From Sphingomonas_R arantia (lineage in GTDB: Bacteria; Pseudomonadota; Alphaproteobacteria; Sphingomonadales; Sphingomonadaceae), in contig NZ_JBHUGS010000001.1 of NCBI RefSeq assembly GCF_042682045.1, positions 1,151,758 through 1,215,757 of the forward strand: a DNA stretch of 64,000 nt. The letters are read 5' to 3'. The position numbers and the translations under genes were made by a program. How positions within the stretch are numbered: position 1 is the first letter of the stretch; each line of letters begins with the position of its first letter. The notes beneath the pieces are model-generated. The model saw only the letters and a list, made by a program, of their open reading frames with translations. It had not been told where the DNA came from and searched no databases. Shown one piece after another: positions 21,959 to 30,680 of the stretch.

Positions 21959-23041
21959 ATGGGCTATCGGATCGTCGTCGCGGGTGCGACGGGCAATGTC
22001 GGGCGGGAAATGCTCAACATCCTGGCGGAACGCGAATTCCCGATCGACGAGATCGCGGTGCTGGCGTCGTCGCGCAGCCAGGGCGACATGGTCGATTTCG
22101 GCGACACGGACCGCCAGCTGAAGGTCCAGAACATCGAATATTTCGACTGGACCGGATGGGACATCGCGCTGTTCGCGATCGGATCCGAGGCGACCGCGGT
22201 CTATGCGCCGAAGGCCGCCGCGGCCGGTTGCGTCGTGATCGACAACAGCTCGCTCTACCGCATGGACCCGGACGTGCCGCTGATCGTGCCGGAGGTGAAC
22301 CCCGACGCGATCGACGGCTACACGCGCCGCAACATCATCGCCAACCCGAACTGTTCGACCGCGCAGATGGTGGTCGCGCTGAAGCCGCTGCACGATGCCG
22401 CGACGATCAAGCGCGTCGTGGTGTCGACGTACCAGTCAGTGTCGGGCGCGGGCAAGCAGGGGATGGACGAGCTGTTCGAGCAGAGCCGCAACATCTTCGT
22501 CGGCGACCCGGCCGAGCCGCGGCTGTTCACCAAGCAGATCGCGTTCAACGTGATCCCGCACATCGATGTCTTCCTGGACGATGGTTTCACCAAGGAAGAG
22601 TGGAAGATGGTCGTCGAAACCAAGAAGATCATGGGGCCGAAGATCAAGATCGTCGCGACCTGTGTGCGCGTGCCGGTTTTCGTCGGCCATTCGGAGGCGA
22701 TCGCGATCGAGTTCGAGAACGAAATTTCGGCGGTCGAGGCGCAGAACATCCTGCGCGAGGCGCCGGGCATCATGCTGATCGATAAGCGCGAGGACGGCGG
22801 ATACATAACGCCGGTCGAGTGCGTCGGCGAATTCGCGACGTTCGTCAGCCGGGTGCGCGAGGATCCGACCGTCGAGAACGGCCTGATCCTGTGGTGCGTC
22901 AGCGACAACCTGCGCAAGGGGGCCGCGCTGAACGCGGTGCAGATCGCGGAACTGCTCGGCCGGCGCCACCTCAAGAAGGGCGACATGATCGAGGACGGCG
23001 CGATCCCGGACGATGGCACGGACGATAACGCGGACGATTGA
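21959..23041 (+). CDS. asd: Aspartate-semialdehyde dehydrogenase
   Basis: This enzyme reduces aspartyl phosphate to aspartate semialdehyde, the branch point for lysine/diaminopimelate, threonine and methionine. Its 360 residues carry the NADP-binding VVAGATGNVGREMLNILAER, the active-site cysteine in ANPNCSTAQMV, STYQSVSGAGKQGMDEL, the histidine segment RVPVFVGHSEAIAIEFE, and the late DNLRKGAALNAVQIAELL helix. The C-terminus carries an acidic tail (DDGTDDNADD). The stop codon overlaps the ribosome binding site of the next gene, suggesting cotranscription. Confidence 0.96.
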   Translation: MGYRIVVAGATGNVGREMLNILAEREFPIDEIAVLASSRSQGDMVDFGDTDRQLKVQNIEYFDWTGWDIALFAIGSEATAVYAPKAAAAGCVVIDNSSLYRMDPDVPLIVPEVNPDAIDGYTRRNIIANPNCSTAQMVVALKPLHDAATIKRVVVSTYQSVSGAGKQGMDELFEQSRNIFVGDPAEPRLFTKQIAFNVIPHIDVFLDDGFTKEEWKMVVETKKIMGPKIKIVATCVRVPVFVGHSEAIAIEFENEISAVEAQNILREAPGIMLIDKREDGGYITPVECVGEFATFVSRVREDPTVENGLILWCVSDNLRKGAALNAVQIAELLGRRHLKKGDMIEDGAIPDDGTDDNADD

Positions 23042-23052
23042 GGAGCGCCGGC

Positions 23053-23508
23053 GTGGCCGAGGGGCTGACCGGCGGGTGCCAGTGCGGGGCGGTCCGGTAT
23101 CTGATCGTCGGGCCGACGCCGCCGTGCCACGCCTGCCATTGTCGCGAGTGTCAGAAGCAGTCGGCGAGCGCGTTCGGGCTGTCGCTGACGGCGGCGCGGC
23201 AGGCGTTCTCGGTGACCGGGCCGGTGCGGCGCTGGGACCGGCCGAACGATCTGGGCGCGCGGACGACGTGCGTGTTCTGCGTCGAATGCGGGACGCGCGT
23301 GTTCCATATCGACAGCCTGACGCCCGACCGGGTGAGCGTGAAGGGCGGGTCGCTGGACGACATCACGCTGGCGGTGCCGAGCGCGCATATCTGGGTGTCG
23401 CGGAAGCTGGACTGGGTGTTGCTCGATCCGGCGGTGCCGACGCATGCGACACAGCCGGATGATATGGCGGCGTGGCGGGCGGGGTTTTCGAGCGGGTGTT
23501 GCACCTAG
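23053..23508 (+). CDS. GFA (glutathione-dependent formaldehyde-activating/CENP-V-like) family protein
   Basis: The 151-residue protein has the Mss4-like zinc fold of the GFA family: GGCQCGAVRY near the start, CHACHCRECQKQSASAFG, then CVECGTRVFH. The paired cysteines bind zinc. The family name comes from glutathione:formaldehyde chemistry, but most members have no proven activity. GTG 23053 is preceded by aggag at 7 bp, and that ribosome binding site overlaps the asd stop codon. A TTG further upstream is in frame but poorly placed. The TAG stop is part of a repeat hairpin. Confidence 0.88.
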   Translation: MAEGLTGGCQCGAVRYLIVGPTPPCHACHCRECQKQSASAFGLSLTAARQAFSVTGPVRRWDRPNDLGARTTCVFCVECGTRVFHIDSLTPDRVSVKGGSLDDITLAVPSAHIWVSRKLDWVLLDPAVPTHATQPDDMAAWRAGFSSGCCT

Positions 23509-23530
23509 GCCCCGGCCTGCGCCGGGGAAC
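23506..23530. repeat. Short REP-like hairpin, copy 1
   Basis: The sequence starts with tag, continues ccccggcctgcgccgggg, and ends aac. It folds as a GC-rich hairpin and also supplies the stop codon of the GFA gene. A nearly identical copy is at 40251-40275. Confidence 0.75.
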
Positions 23531-23580
23531 GGATGAGGGGCGCGGTGGCTTGATGGTCGTTGCGGGAGCGGAGGTTTTGG

Positions 23581-24333
23581 GTGACCACGATGCATGAGTA
23601 TAGCGCGCCGGACGGGGTGCGGCTGGTGTGGCACGAGGTCGGTGAGGGGCGGCCGATCGTGCTGATCCATGGGCTGTTCTCGTCCGCCGACACGAACTGG
23701 ATCAAGTTCGGCCATGCCAAGCGGATCGCGGCGCTGGGGCGGCGGGTGATCATGCCGGACCTGCGCGCGCATGGAGAAAGCGACCGGCCGCACGATGCCG
23801 CGGCCTATCCGCCGGACGTGCTGGCGGACGACGGCGAGGCGTTGATCGCGCATCTTGGGCTGACCGATTACGATCTCGGTGGATACTCACTCGGCGCGCG
23901 GACGGTGGTGCGGATGCTGGTGCGTGGGGCTCGCCCGGGTCGGGTGATCCTGTCGGGCATGGGGCTGGAAGGGTTGCTCGATACGGGCGACCGGGCGGCG
24001 CATTTCCGGCGTATCCTGACCGGTCTGGGCACGTTCGAGCGCGGCACGCCGGAATGGATGGCGGAGGCGTTTCTCAAGACGAGCGGCGGCGATCCGAAGG
24101 CGCTGCTGCCGCTGCTGGGAAGCTTCGTCGATACCACGCGGGCCGAGATCGCGGCAATAGACCAGCCTGTGCTGGTGATGTCCGGCGCGGAGGATTCGGA
24201 CAACGGGTCGTCCGAGGCCGTGGCGGAACTGTTGCCGCAGGGAGCGTATGTGGCGGTGCCGGGGAATCACATGAGCGCGGTGGTGAAGCCGGAGCTCGGG
24301 CGCGCGATGGCGGATTGGCTTGGGGTGGCTTGA
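23581..24333 (+). CDS. Alpha/beta-fold hydrolase
   Basis: The 250-residue protein has the standard alpha/beta hydrolase features: VLIHGLFSSAD (oxyanion-hole HG), DLRAHGESDRP, the nucleophile elbow GGYSLGAR with S103, an acidic residue in MSGAEDSDN, and the catalytic histidine in VPGNHMSAV near residue 236. No signal peptide is seen. The substrate is unknown; esterases and C-C hydrolases share this layout. GTG 23581 has gagg 6 bp upstream and gives the usual short N-terminus before the first strand. Confidence 0.88.
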   Translation: MTTMHEYSAPDGVRLVWHEVGEGRPIVLIHGLFSSADTNWIKFGHAKRIAALGRRVIMPDLRAHGESDRPHDAAAYPPDVLADDGEALIAHLGLTDYDLGGYSLGARTVVRMLVRGARPGRVILSGMGLEGLLDTGDRAAHFRRILTGLGTFERGTPEWMAEAFLKTSGGDPKALLPLLGSFVDTTRAEIAAIDQPVLVMSGAEDSDNGSSEAVAELLPQGAYVAVPGNHMSAVVKPELGRAMADWLGVA

Positions 24334-24470
24334 GATCTCGGTCCGCCGCCTGGACCGGACCGGACGGGTCAGGACCCATCATCGCTCGAGCCAGTGTGGC
24401 GGACGGAGCGATCACGGATCCCAGTGTCAGCCGCGGTGACCAAGCGCGGTTCGCGCGGGCTGCGATCCGG

Positions 24471-24752
24471 TCAGACGATCTTCGCCGTTGCGCCGGTCGC
24501 GAACCAATACACGTCGTCCACGCTCAGCAAGCTGCGCCAGAACGAGTTCTTCTGACCATATTTGAAGTTGACGATCGCGTTCGCGCCATCGGCCCGCGCC
24601 TGGTCGACCATCACGTCCTTGATGTTGTCCAGGCTCTTCAGCTGGCTTTGCGAGAACCAGCCGTCGATTTTAGTATCGAGCTGCCGCATCGGCACGACAC
24701 CGGGCGGGCACCCTTCGATGAAGGCGATGCCTTTGTATTCGGCCCGGTACAT
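24471..24752 (-). CDS. Small conserved protein, YbjQ-like motif
   Basis: The 93-residue protein has the segment DNIKDVMVDQARADGANAIV followed by NFKYGQ. The ARADGANAIVNFKY core resembles the conserved strand of YbjQ/UPF0145-like proteins, whose role is unknown. Its ATG overlaps the stop of the preceding DUF4177 gene (TAATG), so the two are coupled. The FIEGCPPGVVP segment could be ligand binding. No signal peptide or membrane segment is present. The family link is weak and based on the motif alone. Confidence 0.65.
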   Translation of the reverse strand: MYRAEYKGIAFIEGCPPGVVPMRQLDTKIDGWFSQSQLKSLDNIKDVMVDQARADGANAIVNFKYGQKNSFWRSLLSVDDVYWFATGATAKIV

Positions 24753-24943
24753 TACTTGTCCCGCTCGAACACGACAATCAGCTCTTCGCGGTTTCCACCG
24801 ATGCCGGGGATCGATGCGGTCGCGACGCTGATGACTTCCCAGCCCTGTGCGGCATAGGCGTTCAGACCTTGCTCCAGGGATTCGGGGTCGAACTTCCGAC
24901 TGAACCATTTGTCCTTTTGCGACATGACCTTGTATTCTTTCAC
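24752..24943 (-). CDS. DUF4177-domain protein
   Basis: The 63-residue protein reads VKEYKVMSQKDKWFS at the start, then LEQGLNAYAAQGWEVISVAT and GGNREELIVVFER. The GTG start at 24943 follows a ggggag ribosome binding site, so the first residue is methionine. The two-strand, one-helix layout with AAQGW is typical of DUF4177, a widespread small fold of unknown function. It is the first gene of a two-gene unit with the YbjQ-like protein. Confidence 0.8.
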   Translation of the reverse strand: MKEYKVMSQKDKWFSRKFDPESLEQGLNAYAAQGWEVISVATASIPGIGGNREELIVVFERDK

Positions 24944-25155
24944 GCCTTGTCTCCCCCAGCGAATTGGTCTCGAACAACCGAATCGCAAATTAAGGCTAAT
25001 CGACTGAGTGTAGTCCGGAAACCCGGCTAGCAGGAGAATTCGAACCGTTTCGAACTGGATCGTCTTGCCCTGGGGATCGGATACCGCGCCCGGTTTCCGA
25101 ACCGTGCGACTTCCCCTATGACCGTGCGTCCCTTCTGCAACGCCCGGAAATCGCC

Positions 25156-26883
25156 TTGAGTCTCTATGCCCGTTTCGCCGCTGCGATCGATATCGTTCTG
25201 GATACGCTGGAGGCCGAGGGTGCGCTGCCGGCGGGGTTGAACCGGGCGAGCATCGCCGTCGAGCCGCCGCGCGACGCGAGCCATGGCGATCTGGCGACCA
25301 ATGCCGCGATGGTGCTGGCCAAGCCGGCCAAGACCAATCCACGTGCGCTGGCGGCGCTGATCCAGCCGAAGCTGGCGGAGATGCCGGGCGTGACGGCGGT
25401 CGAAATCGCCGGACCTGGGTTCCTGAATCTGCGGCTGGACCCGGAACAATGGCGCGACGAGATGCGGACCATTTTCGCGGAGGGCGCGGATTACGGCCGG
25501 TCCACGCAGGGCAACGCCGTGCGGGTGAACGTGGAATATGTTTCCGCGAACCCGACCGGGCCGATGCATATGGGGCATTGCCGCGGGGCGGTGGTCGGCG
25601 ACGCGCTGGCCAGCCTGCTGGAATATGCCGGGCATCCGGTGACACGCGAATATTATGTCAACGATGCGGGCAGCCAGGTCGAGACGCTCGGGCGGTCGGC
25701 GCATCTGCGCTACCGGGAGGCGCTGGGCGAGACGGTGACGATTCCGGAGGGGCTGTATCCGGGCGACTATCTGAAGCCGGTCGGGGCGATGCTCGCGGCC
25801 GAATATGGCGATCGTTATGTCGGCGCGGCGGAGGCGGAGTGGCTGCCGCTGTTCCGCGCGCGGACGGTGGCGGCGATGATGGACATGATCCGCGCCGACC
25901 TGGCGCTGCTCGGCATCGAACACGATGTGTTTTCGTCCGAGGCGAAGGTGCAGTCGGACGGCAAGGTCGTGGCCGCGATCGACAAGCTGCGCGCCGACGG
26001 GCTGATCTACGAAGGCGTGCTGGAAGCGCCGAAGGGCGAGGCGGCGGACGACTGGGAACCGGTCGAGATGACGCTGTTCCGCGCCACGAAGTTCGGCGAC
26101 GACAGCGACCGGCCGGTGCGCAAGGCGGATGGCGGGTATACCTATTTCGGCAACGACCTGGCCTATCATGCGCAGAAGGCGGAGACGGCGGACCTGCTGG
26201 TCGACATCTGGGGTGCGGACCATGGCGGCACGGTGAAGCGCGTCCAGGCGGCGGTGCAGGCGCTGACCGCCGGGCGGGTGCCGCTCGACATCAAGCTGGT
26301 CCAGATGGTGCGGCTGCTGCGCGACGGCGAGCCGGTGAAGATGTCGAAGCGCTCTGGCAGCTTCGTAACTCTGGCCGATGTGGTCGAGGAGGTCGGGCGC
26401 GACGTGGTGCGGTTCACGATGCTGACGCGCCGTGCCGATGCGCAGATGGATTTCGACTTCGCCAAGGTGGTCGAGGCGTCGAAAGAGAATCCGGTCTTCT
26501 ACGTACAATATGCCCATGCCCGGATCCGCTCACTCGGCCGCAAGGCGGTCGAGGCGGGGATCGACGTGGCGGCACCGGCGGATCTGGGGAAGCTGGACGC
26601 GGAAGAGTTGGCGCTCGTCCGGCTCGCGGCGCAGTTTCCGCGGATCATCGAGGCGGCGGCGGCAACTCGCGAGCCGCACCGGGTGGCGTTCTACCTGGCC
26701 GATCTGGCGGGGGCGTTCCATGCGTTGTGGAACCGCGGAAACGACGATCCGGAGCGGAGATTTTTGCTCGTTAACGACACTGAAACGACGCTTGCGCGAT
26801 TGTCGCTCGCGAATGCCGTCGGGCAGATCGTCCGCAATGGCCTGGCCGTGATGGGTGTCGCGGCCGCCGAGGAGATGCACTGA
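25156..26883 (+). CDS. argS: Arginyl-tRNA synthetase
   Basis: This class-I synthetase of 575 residues charges tRNA-Arg. It has the N-terminal additional domain, the HIGH-type signature in SANPTGPMHMGHCRGAVVGD, the zinc-free catalytic core, KMSK in VKMSKRSGSFVTL, and the DALR anticodon-binding domain with YVQYAHARIRSL. TTG 25156 gives the expected SLYARFAAAIDIVLDTLE start; only a weak ribosome binding site precedes it. The stop TGA overlaps the ATG of the SPOR gene by one base (TGATG). Confidence 0.96.
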   Translation: MSLYARFAAAIDIVLDTLEAEGALPAGLNRASIAVEPPRDASHGDLATNAAMVLAKPAKTNPRALAALIQPKLAEMPGVTAVEIAGPGFLNLRLDPEQWRDEMRTIFAEGADYGRSTQGNAVRVNVEYVSANPTGPMHMGHCRGAVVGDALASLLEYAGHPVTREYYVNDAGSQVETLGRSAHLRYREALGETVTIPEGLYPGDYLKPVGAMLAAEYGDRYVGAAEAEWLPLFRARTVAAMMDMIRADLALLGIEHDVFSSEAKVQSDGKVVAAIDKLRADGLIYEGVLEAPKGEAADDWEPVEMTLFRATKFGDDSDRPVRKADGGYTYFGNDLAYHAQKAETADLLVDIWGADHGGTVKRVQAAVQALTAGRVPLDIKLVQMVRLLRDGEPVKMSKRSGSFVTLADVVEEVGRDVVRFTMLTRRADAQMDFDFAKVVEASKENPVFYVQYAHARIRSLGRKAVEAGIDVAAPADLGKLDAEELALVRLAAQFPRIIEAAAATREPHRVAFYLADLAGAFHALWNRGNDDPERRFLLVNDTETTLARLSLANAVGQIVRNGLAVMGVAAAEEMH

Positions 26884-27623
26884 TGTCGGATATCGATCGG
26901 GGACGGATTGCGAGCGACGAGGATCGCCTGCCCTGGCTGGAACCGGTCGAGGAACAGCGCGCCGGCACGCCGGGTGCGGGCAAGACGATCGCGGCGCTTC
27001 TGGTCGCGTTGCTGGTGATCGGGCTGGTCGTGGGCGGGATCTTCTGGCTGAGCGCGAGCCGGCCGGGGGGCGCGTCGGGCGACATGATCGCGGCGCCGGA
27101 GGGCGACTACAAAGTGAAGCCCGACCAGCCGGGCGGGATGAAGGTCGAGGGCGAAGGCGAGACCGCGTTCGCGGCGAGCGACGGGCGCGAGACGAATGCG
27201 TCGATCGATCTGTCGGCGATCCCCGAAGCGCCCGTGTCGGGTGCGGGGAGCGTGACGAATTCTGACGCCGCGGCGGGTGGGTTGGCTGTGCGGCCGGCGG
27301 CGCCTGCGCCTGCTCCGGCGCAGGTTGCGGCTGCACCAACGCGGCCGGCACCGGTGGCGCAGGCTGCGCCGGCTGCTGCTGCTCCAGTGGTTGCTGGCGC
27401 GCAGGTCCAGCTGGGCGCGTTCGGCAGCGAGGCGAAGGCCAATGTCGCCTGGAAGACGCTGGCGGGGCGGTTCGCGTTCCTGGCGGCGTTGCCGAAGTCG
27501 GTGACGCCGGTGACGGTGGGCGACAAGACGCTGTACCGGTTGCGGGCGGGTGCGGGCGGGCAGGCCGGTTCGATCTGTGCGCGGTTGAAGGTCGCTGGGG
27601 AAACCTGTTCGGTTATCGGCTGA
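26883..27623 (+). CDS. SPOR-domain inner-membrane protein
   Basis: This protein has 246 residues. A cytosolic N-terminus is followed by one transmembrane helix at about residues 34-57 (TIAALLVALLVIGLVVGGIF), then a proline/alanine-rich periplasmic linker and a C-terminal SPOR domain from about residue 175 (QVQLGAFGSEAKANVAWKTL). SPOR domains bind denuded peptidoglycan glycans at the division site. The gene order argS-SPOR-nagZ is typical for alphaproteobacteria and links it to wall turnover. It overlaps argS by one base. Confidence 0.88.
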   Translation: MSDIDRGRIASDEDRLPWLEPVEEQRAGTPGAGKTIAALLVALLVIGLVVGGIFWLSASRPGGASGDMIAAPEGDYKVKPDQPGGMKVEGEGETAFAASDGRETNASIDLSAIPEAPVSGAGSVTNSDAAAGGLAVRPAAPAPAPAQVAAAPTRPAPVAQAAPAAAAPVVAGAQVQLGAFGSEAKANVAWKTLAGRFAFLAALPKSVTPVTVGDKTLYRLRAGAGGQAGSICARLKVAGETCSVIG

Positions 27624-27665
27624 GCGGCTTGTATCACGCGTGACGAGGTCGCCGCTGGCCCCAGG

Positions 27666-27691
27666 GAGATCCCGGCGTTCGCCAGGATGAC
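27666..27691. repeat. Single REP-like unit related to the pair at 4336-4418
   Basis: The 26-bp gagatcccggcgttcgccag...gatgac unit matches the right arm of the 4336-4418 element, with a change that breaks one base pair of its own hairpin. It lies in the SPOR-nagZ gap. Confidence 0.65.
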
Positions 27692-27757
27692 GTGTGGTTA
27701 TGGTGCACTGTCGGCCTTGGGGTTTCGGGCACTTCGCGGGCGCGCTATCGGTGAGGC

Positions 27758-28765
27758 ATGACCCCACTGATCCTTGGCCTGGCAGGCCCCGAGCTTACTG
27801 CTGACGAAGCGGCTTTCTTCAAGGACTGCGACCCGGCCGGGTTCGTGCTGTTCCGGCGGAATGTCATCGATCGCGGGCAGCTACGGCGTTTGACCGACGC
27901 GTTGCGGGCGCTGGCGGGGCGCGACGACCTGCCCATCCTGATCGATCAGGAGGGCGGGCGCGTGGCGCGGATGCAGCCGCCGGAGTGGCCGGCTTTCCCG
28001 CCGGGTGGGGTGTTCGGGCCGTTGTACGACCGCGCACCGGTGTCGGCGATCGAGGCGATGCTGGCCAATGCGGAGGCGATCGGCGCGATGCTGCGCGAGG
28101 TCGGCATCACGGTGGACTGCCTGCCATTGCTCGATGTGCGGCAGGACGGCGCACACGACATCATCGGCGACCGCGCGCTGGGGAGCGAGCCGATGCAGGT
28201 CGCTGCGCTGGGCCGCGCGACGATCGACGGGTTGGCGCGCGCGGGCGTCGTGGGTGTGGTGAAGCATATGCCGGGGCATGGCCGCGCGCTGGTCGACAGC
28301 CACAAGGAATTGCCGGTGGTGGAGGCGAGCGCGGAGGAGCTGGAGGTCGATCTGCGGCCGTTCCGCACGCTGGCCGCGGCGCCGATGGCGATGACGGCGC
28401 ATGTCGTCTACCGCGCCTGGGATGCGGAACGCTGCGCCAGCCTGTCGTCGGTCGTGATCGGCGACGTGATCCGCGGGACGATCGGGTTCGACGGGCTGCT
28501 GATGTCGGACGATCTGGGCATGAACGCGCTGGGTGGCGACTTCGGTGCGCGGGCGGGGGGCGTGATCGCGGCGGGGTGCGACATCGCGCTGCATTGTTCG
28601 GGCGAGATGGACGAGATGGTGGCGTGTGCCGGGGCGGTGGGTGAGATCAGCGCGGCGGCACGGGTACGGCTGGACCGGGCGATGGCATCGGTCGCGGGGG
28701 TCGGGTCGGGCGAGTCTTGCGGAGCTCTTGTCGCGCGGCGCGATGCGTTGTTGGCGCTTGCCTGA
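27758..28765 (+). CDS. nagZ: Beta-N-acetylhexosaminidase (GH3)
   Basis: This cytosolic GH3 enzyme removes N-acetylglucosamine from anhydromuropeptides in wall recycling. Its 335 residues carry PILIDQEGGRVARM, the NagZ signature KHMPGHGRALVDSHKELP with the acid/base D-H pair, and the nucleophile aspartate in LLMSDDLGMNAL. The start at 27758 is immediately before GLAGPELTADE, as in homologues. It follows the SPOR gene and precedes tatA. The scpA-scpB pair that often sits between nagZ and tatA in alphaproteobacteria is absent. Confidence 0.94.
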   Translation: MTPLILGLAGPELTADEAAFFKDCDPAGFVLFRRNVIDRGQLRRLTDALRALAGRDDLPILIDQEGGRVARMQPPEWPAFPPGGVFGPLYDRAPVSAIEAMLANAEAIGAMLREVGITVDCLPLLDVRQDGAHDIIGDRALGSEPMQVAALGRATIDGLARAGVVGVVKHMPGHGRALVDSHKELPVVEASAEELEVDLRPFRTLAAAPMAMTAHVVYRAWDAERCASLSSVVIGDVIRGTIGFDGLLMSDDLGMNALGGDFGARAGGVIAAGCDIALHCSGEMDEMVACAGAVGEISAAARVRLDRAMASVAGVGSGESCGALVARRDALLALA

Positions 28766-28860
28766 ACCAGCGCGTTGGGCGCGCATCATGCCGGAACGCA
28801 GTGAATGGTGGAAAGCGGGCACGAAGACGCCTAGATAGGAGCTGAAATAGGAGACTATCG

Positions 28861-29103
28861 ATGGGCATTTCACTCCCGCATATCCTGATCTTCGCCGTCG
28901 TTGCGATCCTGCTGCTGGGCGGTGGTCGGTTCTCCAGCATGATGGGCGACGTCGCCAAGGGTGTGAAACAGTTCAAGAAAGGCATGGCCGAGGAAGACGA
29001 GGAGAAGCCGAAGCCGGCGGCCCGTCTGCAGGCTCAGCCCCCGGTCGACCCCAATCCGTCGGCCGAGCTTCAGCCGATGAAGGACGACCGCCCGCAGGTC
29101 TGA
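28861..29103 (+). CDS. tatA: Sec-independent protein translocase TatA
   Basis: The 80-residue protein has the TatA layout: a short N-terminal hydrophobic helix (residues 4-21, LPHILIFAVVAILLLGGGRF), an amphipathic helix (MGDVAKGVKQFKKGMAEEDE), and a charged proline-rich tail. TatA oligomers form the pore that passes folded twin-arginine substrates. The ribosome binding site aggag is 9 bp upstream. tatB and tatC follow on the same strand. Confidence 0.95.
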   Translation: MGISLPHILIFAVVAILLLGGGRFSSMMGDVAKGVKQFKKGMAEEDEEKPKPAARLQAQPPVDPNPSAELQPMKDDRPQV

Positions 29104-29195
29104 GCCTTGCTCGGGTTGAAGCGGTAGGGACTGGCCAGTCGCCGTCGTCCGTGTCATCGGACGGCGGCGCGGCGATATGTGGGATATGACTGACG

Positions 29196-29648
29196 ATGTT
29201 CGACATCGCCCCGACCGAATTGCTGCTGTGCGCCGTCGTGGCGCTGGTCGTGATCGGTCCCAAGGACCTGCCCAAGGCGATGCGGACGGTCGGTCAGTTC
29301 GTAGCCAAGGTGCGCGGCATCGGCCGGCAGTTCCGATCCGGTTTCGACGAGATGGTGCGCGAGGCCGAGCTGAAGGAAATGGAAGAGACCTGGGCGAAGG
29401 AGAATGCACGCATCATGCGCGAGCATCCGCCCGAGGAAATCCATGACGCTGACTATGCGCGTGGGGCCGATGTGGTGCTCCCTCCGCCGCCGCCGCATGA
29501 CGTGATCGATCCGGCTGTGCCGACCGCGACGCCGGTTCACGACGTCCTGCCTCACGATGTCCCCCACGCGGCGCCGGTGCCTGACGCCGTGCCTGCCAAG
29601 CCTACGGACGGCCATGATCCGGAACAGCAGCGGATGGAGCGGCCGTGA
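29196..29648 (+). CDS. tatB: Sec-independent protein translocase TatB
   Basis: The 150-residue protein has the TatB-type first helix (MFDIAPTELLLCAVVALVVI), followed by GPKDLPKAMRTVGQFVAKVR, with the conserved GPKDLP and a long amphipathic segment. The C-terminal 60 residues are proline/histidine/aspartate rich. TatB binds twin-arginine signal peptides with TatC. The stop overlaps the GTG start of tatC (GTGA), showing coupling. Confidence 0.95.
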   Translation: MFDIAPTELLLCAVVALVVIGPKDLPKAMRTVGQFVAKVRGIGRQFRSGFDEMVREAELKEMEETWAKENARIMREHPPEEIHDADYARGADVVLPPPPPHDVIDPAVPTATPVHDVLPHDVPHAAPVPDAVPAKPTDGHDPEQQRMERP

Positions 29649-30421
29649 TCGGCGATATCGATGAAAGCCGTGCCCCGCTGCTCGATCACCTGATCGAGTT
29701 GCGTCGGCGGCTGTTGTGGTCGTTCGCGGCGCTGGCGATCGCGTTCGGCATCTGCCTTTATTTCGCGAAGCCGATTTTCGCGGTGCTCGTCCAGCCGTTG
29801 CTGAAGGCGGGGCAGGGGCGGCTGATCTATACCGATATCTTCGAGGCGTTCTTCGTCGAGCTGAAGGTTGCGTTCTTCGCGGCGATCATGCTGGCGTTCC
29901 CGATCATCGCGAACCAGCTTTGGCAGTTCATCGCGCCGGGGCTGTACAAGAACGAAAAGCGCGCGTTCTTCCCGTTCCTGATCCTGACGCCGGTACTGTT
30001 CCTGGGCGGGGCGTCGCTGGCCTACTTCTTCGCGATGCCGGTCGCGCTGCATTTCCTGCTCGGATATCAGGGCAATATCGGAGGGGTGCAGCAGGATGCG
30101 TTGCCCGGCGTCGGCAATTATCTGAGTTTCGTCACCAAATTCCTGTTCGGGTTCGGGGTCGCGTTCCTGTTGCCGGTGTTGCTGATGCTGCTGGAACAGG
30201 CGGGCTTGGTGACGCGGGCACAGCTGAAGGCGGGGCGGCGTTATGCGATCGTCGCGGCGTTCGGGGTGGCCGCGGTGCTCACCCCGCCGGACGTGGTGTC
30301 GCAGCTGATGCTGGCGATCCCGCTGGTCATTCTATACGAATTCGCGCTGATCGCGATCTTCTTTACCGAGAAGCGCCGCAAGCGGGTCGCCGCTGCCGAA
30401 GTCGCCGCCGAAGACATCTGA
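29645..30421 (+). CDS. tatC: Sec-independent protein translocase TatC
   Basis: This 258-residue polytopic inner-membrane protein with six predicted helices is the signal-peptide receptor of the Tat system. It has the N-terminal LLDHLIELRRRLLWS motif with the conserved glutamate, the FFVELKVAFFAAIMLAFPII helix, and the FAMPVALHFLL and LTPPDVVSQLMLAIPLVILY segments. The start is GTG 29645, overlapping the tatB stop. It ends about 35 bp before a strong terminator that also serves the convergent entericidin gene. Confidence 0.96.
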   Translation: MIGDIDESRAPLLDHLIELRRRLLWSFAALAIAFGICLYFAKPIFAVLVQPLLKAGQGRLIYTDIFEAFFVELKVAFFAAIMLAFPIIANQLWQFIAPGLYKNEKRAFFPFLILTPVLFLGGASLAYFFAMPVALHFLLGYQGNIGGVQQDALPGVGNYLSFVTKFLFGFGVAFLLPVLLMLLEQAGLVTRAQLKAGRRYAIVAAFGVAAVLTPPDVVSQLMLAIPLVILYEFALIAIFFTEKRRKRVAAAEVAAEDI

Positions 30422-30454
30422 CGTTCGAGGCCGCGGCCAAGTGTCGCGGGCATG

Positions 30455-30485
30455 AAAAACCCCGCCGGTCGTGGACCGGCGGGGT
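30455..30485 (-). terminator. Bidirectional intrinsic terminator
   Basis: A perfect 12-bp stem (30459-30470 with 30474-30485, accccgccggtc) has a 3-base loop. On the minus strand it is followed by TTTTT, a classical terminator for the entericidin-like gene. It also lies just after tatC and may end that transcript. Confidence 0.88.
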
Positions 30486-30507
30486 CATCAGTTTGGAAAA
30501 GCCGGAC

Positions 30508-30636
30508 TTAGTTTGCCGTCTTCTCGATTGCCTGACCGGCGGACTTCACGTCCTTGCCGGCACCTTCGACGGTGTTGCAGGCCGAAACCATGAGGCCGCC
30601 GGTGACGAGGGCGATAGCGACGATCTTACGGACCAT
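30508..30636 (-). CDS. Entericidin A/B-family small lipoprotein
   Basis: The 42-residue lipoprotein has a signal peptide and lipobox (VTGGLMVSAC, lipidated cysteine at C20), followed by NTVEGAGKDVKSAGQAIEKT, the entericidin signature. Entericidins are small outer-membrane-associated lipoproteins linked to stress and programmed cell death. ATG 30636 has aggag 7 bp upstream, and a perfect terminator follows. A GGAAC-N16-CATT motif at 30681-30707 suggests control by EcfG, consistent with its position beside the general stress response locus. Confidence 0.88.
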   Translation of the reverse strand: MVRKIVAIALVTGGLMVSACNTVEGAGKDVKSAGQAIEKTAN

Positions 30637-30680
30637 GTTGTAACTCCTAATTCAGTGCCGCCTGTGCGGAGGCTTGAGTG

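Noticed and set aside
28789..28839. 16-codon ORF before tatA
   Set aside because: It has no ribosome binding site, and tatA has its own good one.
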